Assembly: GCF_037404875.1 (NCBI RefSeq)
Contig: NZ_JBBELO010000039.1
Coordinates: 62,001-126,000 of the forward strand
Direction: 5' to 3'
Source of the DNA: Orlajensenia sp037404875
GTDB taxonomy: Bacteria > Actinomycetota > Actinomycetes > Actinomycetales > Microbacteriaceae
DNA length: 64,000 nt
This document shows, in pieces, positions 59,630 to 64,000 of the stretch. The stretch's first letter is position 1. The number at the start of each line of letters is the position of its first letter. The notes beneath the pieces are model-generated. The model was not told the DNA's origin and searched no databases. It saw only the letters and a program-made list of their open reading frames with translations. A program made the position numbers and the translations under genes.

Positions 59630-60682
59630 ATGGAGCTTCCCCTCGAGTTTCCCGTCTCTCCGATGCTCGCGAAGGCGGTCGCAACGGTTCCCGAGCCCGA
59701 CAGCGTGCGCGGCGGGCTCAGCTACGAGCCCAAGTGGGACGGCTTCCGCGGCATCCTCGCCTACGACGGGACCGATGTCGAGATCGGCAGTCGCGGCTCG
59801 AAGCCGCTCACCCGGTACTTCCCCGAGCTGACGGATGCCGCCCGCCGCCTGCTTCCCGGCCCGTGCGTCATCGACGGCGAGATCATCGTGCGCCGCGGAA
59901 CCCGCGGTGCCGAGCGGCTGGACTGGGAGGCGCTCTCGCAGCGGATCCATCCCGCAGCCAGCCGGGTGCAGAAGCTCTCGGTCGAGACGCCGGCGAGCTT
60001 CGTCGCGTTCGACCTGCTCGCCCTCGACGACGAGAGCTACCTGGACCGGCCGTTTCGGGAGCGTCGCGCCGTGCTCGAGAGCCTGGCGGGTTCGCTGACC
60101 CCGCCCTTCCACCTCTCCCAGACCACGACGGATGTCGACCTCGCCCGCCGCTGGCTGAAGGAGTTCGAGGGCGCCGGCCTCGACGGAGTGGTCGCCAAGC
60201 CGCTCGAGGGCGCCTACGCCCCGGGCAAGCGCACCATGCTCAAGGTCAAGCACCACCGCACGGCCGACGTCGTGCTCACGGGCTATCGCGTGCATACGAG
60301 CGGACGGGGAGTGGGCTCGCTGCTGCTCGGGCTGTACGACGACGAGGACCACCTGCGCAACGTCGGCGGCGCATCCGCCTTCTCGAACGCCCGCCGGCTC
60401 GAGCTCGTCGAGGAGCTCGAACCGTACGTGCTCCGCGGCGATGACGGCGAGGCCGTCACGGGCGAGGGCGAGCGCAGCCGTTTCTCGGCCAGCAAGGACG
60501 TCTCGTTCGTACGGCTGCGCCCGGAACTCGTGGCCGAGGTGCGCTACGACCAGATGGAGGGCTCGCGCTTTCGGCACACGGTGCAGTTCGACCGCTGGCG
60601 GCCCGATCGTGAGCCGCGCTCGTGCCGGTTCGCCCAGCTCGACGTGCCCGCGGCCTACGACCTGAGCGACGTGCTGCTGTGA
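59630..60682 (+). CDS. ligC: ATP-dependent DNA ligase LigC
   Basis: 350 residues. The adenylation motif I is EPKWDGFRGI, with the nucleotide-bound lysine. Motif III appears as FVAFDLLALD, motif IV as GLDGVVAKPLEG, and motif V as GKRTMLKVKHHRTAD. The C-terminal OB fold follows. This is the small bacterial LigC type that, in mycobacteria, works with a PolD primase-polymerase in base excision or gap repair. I chose ATG 59630 because the upstream 53 codons are not conserved and a CATGAT hexamer lies 6 nt upstream. Convergent with the polD gene. Confidence 0.93.
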   Translation: MELPLEFPVSPMLAKAVATVPEPDSVRGGLSYEPKWDGFRGILAYDGTDVEIGSRGSKPLTRYFPELTDAARRLLPGPCVIDGEIIVRRGTRGAERLDWEALSQRIHPAASRVQKLSVETPASFVAFDLLALDDESYLDRPFRERRAVLESLAGSLTPPFHLSQTTTDVDLARRWLKEFEGAGLDGVVAKPLEGAYAPGKRTMLKVKHHRTADVVLTGYRVHTSGRGVGSLLLGLYDDEDHLRNVGGASAFSNARRLELVEELEPYVLRGDDGEAVTGEGERSRFSASKDVSFVRLRPELVAEVRYDQMEGSRFRHTVQFDRWRPDREPRSCRFAQLDVPAAYDLSDVLL

Positions 60683-60695
60683 ACGCGCGCCGGCT

Positions 60696-61718
60696 TCAGC
60701 CCTCCTGCCGGGCGCGGCTGGGCTGCACGCGCGGCGGCTCTCCCGGCATCTTCGGGTAGTCGGGAGGGAACGGCAGTTCGCCGAGACCGGAGTCGAGGTC
60801 GCGCTGCCACCACTGCAGCAGGGTGTCGATACGCCCGGGCTTCTCACCCATCCGCTCCCAGGGGTCGCCCACACCGGCCAGCCGGTCGGGAACGGTTGCG
60901 AGAGTGAAGTCGCCCGGGCTCACCGTCTCGAGCTCGTCCCAGCCCACGGGGGTCGAGACCGTCGCGTTGGGAAGGGCACGAGGGCTGTAGGCACCGGCCA
61001 TCGTGCGATCGCGGTTCGCCTGGTTGAAGTCGACGAAGATGCGCTCGCCCCGCTCCTCCTTCCACCAGGCCGTCGTGACCTTCTCGGGCATGCGGCGCTC
61101 GAGCTCGCGCGCGGCCGCGATGACGGCGTGGCGCACGTCGAGGAACTCGTGCGTGGGCTCGATCGGCGCGAACACGTGCAGTCCGCGGTTGCCCGAGGTC
61201 TTGATGAACGCCTCCAGCCCCGCCTCCTCGAGCACGGAGCGCAGTTCGATGGCCGCGGGAATCGCATCGTCGAAGTCGGTGCCCGGCTGGGGGTCCAGGT
61301 CGATGCGCAGCTGGTCGGGATCATCCGTGTCGTCGGCGCGCGAGGCCCACGGGTGGAAGACCACCGTGTTCATCTGCACCGCCCACACGGCGGCGGCGAT
61401 CTCGGAGATCACGACCTGCGGATGCGATCGGGCGCTCGGGTAGGTCACGGTCACCGCGCCGACGTAGTCGGGTGCTCCCCTCGGCGGGTTCTTCGAGAAG
61501 AACATCTCGCCCTCGATGCCCTCTGGGTAACGCTGGAGCGAGACCGGCCGGTTGCCGTTGGCCCGCACGAAGGGATCGGCGACCGCGAGAAGGTAGCGCG
61601 CCAGGTCGAGCTTCGTGATGCCCTCATCGGGCCAGAGCACGCGGCTCGGACTGGAGATGCGCACCTGTCGCTCGCCGTCGGGCCCGGGAACGGTGAGGAT
61701 CTCAGCTTCACTCGGCAT
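60696..61718 (-). CDS. PolD/LigD-type primase-polymerase
   Basis: 340 residues of the archaeo-eukaryotic primase (PrimPol) superfamily. The catalytic aspartates are visible in QLRIDLDPQPGTDFDDA (DxD), and the nucleotide-binding part in SGNRGLHVFAPIEPTHEF. It equals the stand-alone polymerase domain of LigD (PolD/PrimPolC) that fills gaps during repair with LigC. It ends 13 nt from ligC, convergently, as in mycobacteria. TAGCGT lies 6 nt before the ATG, so its mRNA is probably leaderless. No Ku gene is visible here. Confidence 0.93.
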   Translation of the reverse strand: MPSEAEILTVPGPDGERQVRISSPSRVLWPDEGITKLDLARYLLAVADPFVRANGNRPVSLQRYPEGIEGEMFFSKNPPRGAPDYVGAVTVTYPSARSHPQVVISEIAAAVWAVQMNTVVFHPWASRADDTDDPDQLRIDLDPQPGTDFDDAIPAAIELRSVLEEAGLEAFIKTSGNRGLHVFAPIEPTHEFLDVRHAVIAAARELERRMPEKVTTAWWKEERGERIFVDFNQANRDRTMAGAYSPRALPNATVSTPVGWDELETVSPGDFTLATVPDRLAGVGDPWERMGEKPGRIDTLLQWWQRDLDSGLGELPFPPDYPKMPGEPPRVQPSRARQEG

Positions 61719-61724
61719 GGCCCA

Positions 61725-61730
61725 ACGCTA
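61725..61730 (-). promoter_or_regulatory. Probable leaderless -10 element of the PolD gene
   Basis: TAGCGT on the minus strand, exactly 6 nt before the ATG at 61718. The same hexamer occurs on plus at 61817-61822 in front of the small gene at 61846, which has a Shine-Dalgarno. Confidence 0.5.
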
Positions 61731-61845
61731 CGGCCTCGAGGCGCGCTGGGCACAGTCCACCGCTCGCATCCGCATCCGAGCCCGTCAAGCCCTCGTGCGC
61801 CGCACGGCACATCGCCTAGCGTCGAAGAAACGGAAGGAGGCACCG

Positions 61846-62082
61846 ATGAGCCAGGACCAGCCGATCCAGCGCGGCCACGACGATGCCACCCACGACGAGC
61901 GGGTCGAGGGCATCCTCGTGCAACTCGAGGGCGACCTGCGCCTGGGCAACGCCGGCGATCCGCAGCGCCTCCTCGCCGACCGGCTGCGCGACTCCGGCAT
62001 CGAGCTCTCCCCCGAGCAGCTGCGCGCGGCGAGCGAACGGCTCACCGTGGGGCTGGAGCCGGGGGTACGACCGGAGGAGTGA
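61846..62082 (+). CDS. Small conserved-looking hypothetical protein
   Basis: 78 residues, hydrophilic and helical, with the segment LRDSGIELSPEQLRAASERLTVGLEP near the end. No domain recognised. GGAAGGAGG lies 5 nt upstream of the ATG, a good ribosome site, and a TAGCGT hexamer lies about 25 nt upstream. The codon use is like its neighbours. It stands alone between the polD gene and the ferredoxin-like gene, divergent from the former. Confidence 0.65.
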   Translation: MSQDQPIQRGHDDATHDERVEGILVQLEGDLRLGNAGDPQRLLADRLRDSGIELSPEQLRAASERLTVGLEPGVRPEE

Positions 62083-62107
62083 GTGCCCTCCGAGCGCGGC
62101 CCCGGCA

Positions 62108-62995
62108 TCACTCGTCGCGGATATCGACCAGGTCGAACTCCATGACCTTGACGAACTTCGTGGCGGCGCAGGTCGAGAGCATAGGCTCCGACGCCCGCTC
62201 GGCCAGTTCGACGGTGATGGGGCCGGCATCCGTGCCCAGTCGCACGAACCAGCGGTGCCCGTGCCCGCGTTCCTCCGCGATCGGAGGATAGGCGGACACC
62301 CGGTCATCGCCCAGCTGAACCCGCGCGAAGTGCTGGGCGGCCTGCACCGGATGCGAGAGCGAGCTGCGCCCGCGATAGAAGTCGTCGTCGACCCGGCCCT
62401 CCAGGTACGCCCCCGCGATGTCGACGGCATCGCCGTCGTCGACCCGGCCGTAGTAGAGGCCGTGCGGCAGGAGGACCATGGTGCCGGCGAAGCGGTCGCC
62501 GCCGAGGTGCGAGCATTCCCAGGTCTCGTCGGGATAGGCATCCGCGAGCCGGGTGACGACCTGGCGGCCGCGCACCGCACAGCACTGGTCGTGGCGGGCA
62601 TGGGTGCAGACGCAGAACACCGGCCGGTCGCTCGGTTGCCCCGTCGAGCCGTCGAGGGGAACGTCGAGCAACTCGGAGGGGTGATCGACCGAGCCCCAGC
62701 GCACCTGCTCGTGGCCCGGACGCGAGTCGACGAAGGCCCATCGCCAGCTCTGCTGGGCGAGGCGGCGGCCGGTGCGGCGGATGGCGAGCGCGCGCATGCC
62801 CGCCGCCTCGATGCGCTTGACGATCGTACGACCGAGAACCGCGTCGAAGGGCGGATCGAGGAAGGCGCTGCGACCCCATGGGCCCGAGACCTCGATGAGG
62901 AACCACTGCAGTCCCTTGGGGCCGGTGCCGGCCAGTGGATCCTGTCGTTCGCGGGAGTGGTCGCTGCAGGGCTCCCACTGCTCCGCGTCGCTCAC
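62108..62995 (-). CDS. Sucrase/ferredoxin-like protein
   Basis: 295 residues of the sucrase-ferredoxin (Suc_Fer) family: a thioredoxin-fold [2Fe-2S] protein. Key signature: CVCTHARHDQCCAVRGR (about residues 130-147) with the cluster-binding cysteines, and WECSHLGGDRFAGTMVLLPHG (about 170-190). These proteins are thought to carry electrons or act as thiol/redox sensors in actinobacteria. GTG start overlapping the JmjC stop codon by 4 nt, so translation is coupled. Ends 25 nt after the small gene's stop on the opposite strand. Confidence 0.88.
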   Translation of the reverse strand: MSDAEQWEPCSDHSRERQDPLAGTGPKGLQWFLIEVSGPWGRSAFLDPPFDAVLGRTIVKRIEAAGMRALAIRRTGRRLAQQSWRWAFVDSRPGHEQVRWGSVDHPSELLDVPLDGSTGQPSDRPVFCVCTHARHDQCCAVRGRQVVTRLADAYPDETWECSHLGGDRFAGTMVLLPHGLYYGRVDDGDAVDIAGAYLEGRVDDDFYRGRSSLSHPVQAAQHFARVQLGDDRVSAYPPIAEERGHGHRWFVRLGTDAGPITVELAERASEPMLSTCAATKFVKVMEFDLVDIRDE

Positions 62996-64000
62996 GCCGG
63001 GCTCACCACGAATCCCTCGCGCAGCAGCCGGCGCACCACGACGATCGCGCTCTCGAGGTCGAGACCCGGCAGTTCGCCCACGGCGACGGGTTCACCGCTC
63101 ACGAGAGCACGCAACGCCTCGACTGCCTCGACCGGCAGGGCGAGCGAGCGGCCGCGGGCGCTCAGCCGAACCCGGTCGCCCTGCTCGTCCAGGCGTGCCG
63201 GCAGCGAGCCGCGCCAGCGCACGACGGATGCCGCACCCAGTGCCGCGATCGCGTCGAGCGTCGCCAACGGCGACATGGGCTCGGCTCGGGTCGCGTTCCG
63301 CAGCCGGGTCGAGAGCCGGCCGGCGACGGCCTGCCGGGCGGGGGCCGAGGCGGTGCCCGGCTCGCCGGCATCGCTCAGCGTCGCCAGAAGCGCTCTCACC
63401 GTCGCATCGACGATCGGGCGAAGCGACTCCTCGTCGTCGAGGTCGACGCCGAGCGGAAGCGAGGTGCGCAACTCGGGCGTCTGCCCCACGATCGAGACGA
63501 GGGCATCGACCACGTCAGCCCGCGTGTACGCCGACATGCCGATCGTGAGGTGCACCGAGGTGGCGCCGAGCGCGATGGCCGAGTGGATCCAGCCGCGGGG
63601 AAGGTAGAGCGCGTCACCCGGACGCAGCACCTCGTCGATGACCGGCGCGCCCTGCGCGGCGCGCTCTACCGCCTCGCGGTGATCGCCCCAGGGCTGGTCG
63701 GCGAGCGGATCGGGGTGCACGGGCGCGTGGATGCGCCAGTGCTTCTCGCCCGAGACCTGAAGCACGAAGACGTCGTGGGTGTCGTAGTGGGGGTCGAAGC
63801 CCTGCGACGAGGGCGGTGTCACGTAGGCGTTGACCTGCGCGGGGTGCCCGATGTCGTCGATGAGGCGGCGGGTGAAGTCGATCAGCGGCGGCCAGAGCCG
63901 GTGCAGGCCCTGCAGCACGATGGTGGCACCGTCGGCGAACTGGGCGAGCACCTTGTCCGAGCTGACCTGGTCGGCGACCTCGGCGCCGAAGCCGCCCGGC
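62992..64000 (-). CDS. JmjC/cupin oxygenase, 5' end outside window
   Basis: At least 336 residues; the N-terminus lies beyond the right edge, since the frame is open to 64000 and carries the family part GGFGAEVADQVSSDK. The iron-binding H-x-D is in FDPHYDTHDVFVLQVSGEKHWRIH, and the distal histidine in RGWIHSAIALG. It matches 2-oxoglutarate-dependent, JmjC-type ribosomal oxygenases (bacterial YcfD, which hydroxylates an Arg of L16). A second C-terminal helical/winged segment of about 130 residues follows. The substrate here is inferred. Coupled to the ferredoxin-like gene. Confidence 0.85.
   Translation of the reverse strand, partial: PGGFGAEVADQVSSDKVLAQFADGATIVLQGLHRLWPPLIDFTRRLIDDIGHPAQVNAYVTPPSSQGFDPHYDTHDVFVLQVSGEKHWRIHAPVHPDPLADQPWGDHREAVERAAQGAPVIDEVLRPGDALYLPRGWIHSAIALGATSVHLTIGMSAYTRADVVDALVSIVGQTPELRTSLPLGVDLDDEESLRPIVDATVRALLATLSDAGEPGTASAPARQAVAGRLSTRLRNATRAEPMSPLATLDAIAALGAASVVRWRGSLPARLDEQGDRVRLSARGRSLALPVEAVEALRALVSGEPVAVGELPGLDLESAIVVVRRLLREGFVVSPA

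Overview
The window is 64 kb of a high-GC actinobacterial chromosome, almost certainly from the family Microbacteriaceae. The evidence is a dcw (division and cell wall) cluster without ftsA, the actinobacterial proteins GarA, FtsR, SepF, DivIVA/Wag31, a Rv2175c-like protein and a PASTA kinase in the PknL position, a C50-carotenoid operon with heterodimeric cyclase (crtYe/crtYf) and elongase (crtEb), and a MurE whose amino-acid selectivity motif is not the meso-DAP type. Genes are packed tightly, often with GTGA/ATGA overlaps. No gene-free stretch exceeds 300 bases. I saw no tRNA, rRNA, IS element, prophage or CRISPR array; this is conserved core chromosome rather than an accessory island.

Layout. 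1-3.5 kb: pyrD (partial), nrdR and hisD on the minus strand, then a flavin-reductase-like gene and a GNAT acetyltransferase on plus, closed by a perfect 25-bp inverted repeat. 3.5-26.7 kb, all minus: the dcw region, transcribed mraZ-rsmH-ftsL-ftsI-murE-murF-mraY-murD-ftsW-murG-murC-ftsQ-ftsZ-yggS-sepF-yggT-divIVA-lspA-rluA-type synthase-dnaE. 26.9-37.3 kb: DUF3040 protein, polyprenyl diphosphate synthase, Rv2175c-like protein, LysM cell-wall protein, PASTA kinase, class II DAHP synthase, PlsC-like acyltransferase, ROK glucokinase and FadD15-like acyl-CoA ligase, an order resembling the mycobacterial/corynebacterial pknL-aroG-fadD15 neighbourhood. 37.3-47.4 kb: def, an EspI-like MinD ATPase, pyruvate carboxylase, a ParA-like ATPase, two MerR regulators, GarA, a CDP-alcohol phosphatidyltransferase, a DUF1295 membrane protein and a NUDIX hydrolase. 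47.4-53.9 kb: carotenoid locus, with a divergent MarR regulator and idi-crtE-crtB-crtI-crtYe-crtYf-crtEb, followed by an S4 RNA-binding gene. 53.9-64 kb: three LLM flavin-dependent oxidoreductases, an epimerase, a hotdog thioesterase, a phosphoesterase, a LigC-PolD DNA repair pair, two small unknown proteins, and a JmjC oxygenase translationally coupled to a sucrase/ferredoxin-like protein that runs off the right edge.

How the genes work together. The dcw block builds lipid II and the divisome, and sepF, divIVA and yggT position growth and septation. The PASTA kinase with its Rv2175c-like neighbour and the GarA/FtsR pair suggest phospho-signalling that links wall state to central metabolism and ftsZ control. 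Isoprenoid genes recur: idi and two prenyl diphosphate synthases feed lipid carriers or quinones and the carotenoids.

A pattern of regulatory interest runs through the window. Many genes have a TAnnnT -10 hexamer ending 6-7 nt before their GTG/ATG start and no Shine-Dalgarno sequence, implying leaderless mRNAs. One divergent pair has two such -10 elements that physically overlap. I found no clear candidate for a wholly new biological system. The most unusual points are the altered MurE motif, the overlapping leaderless promoters, the long palindrome at 3471-3532, the palindrome covering the S4 gene start, the JmjC-ferredoxin coupling and a biased CGGATGC codon context.
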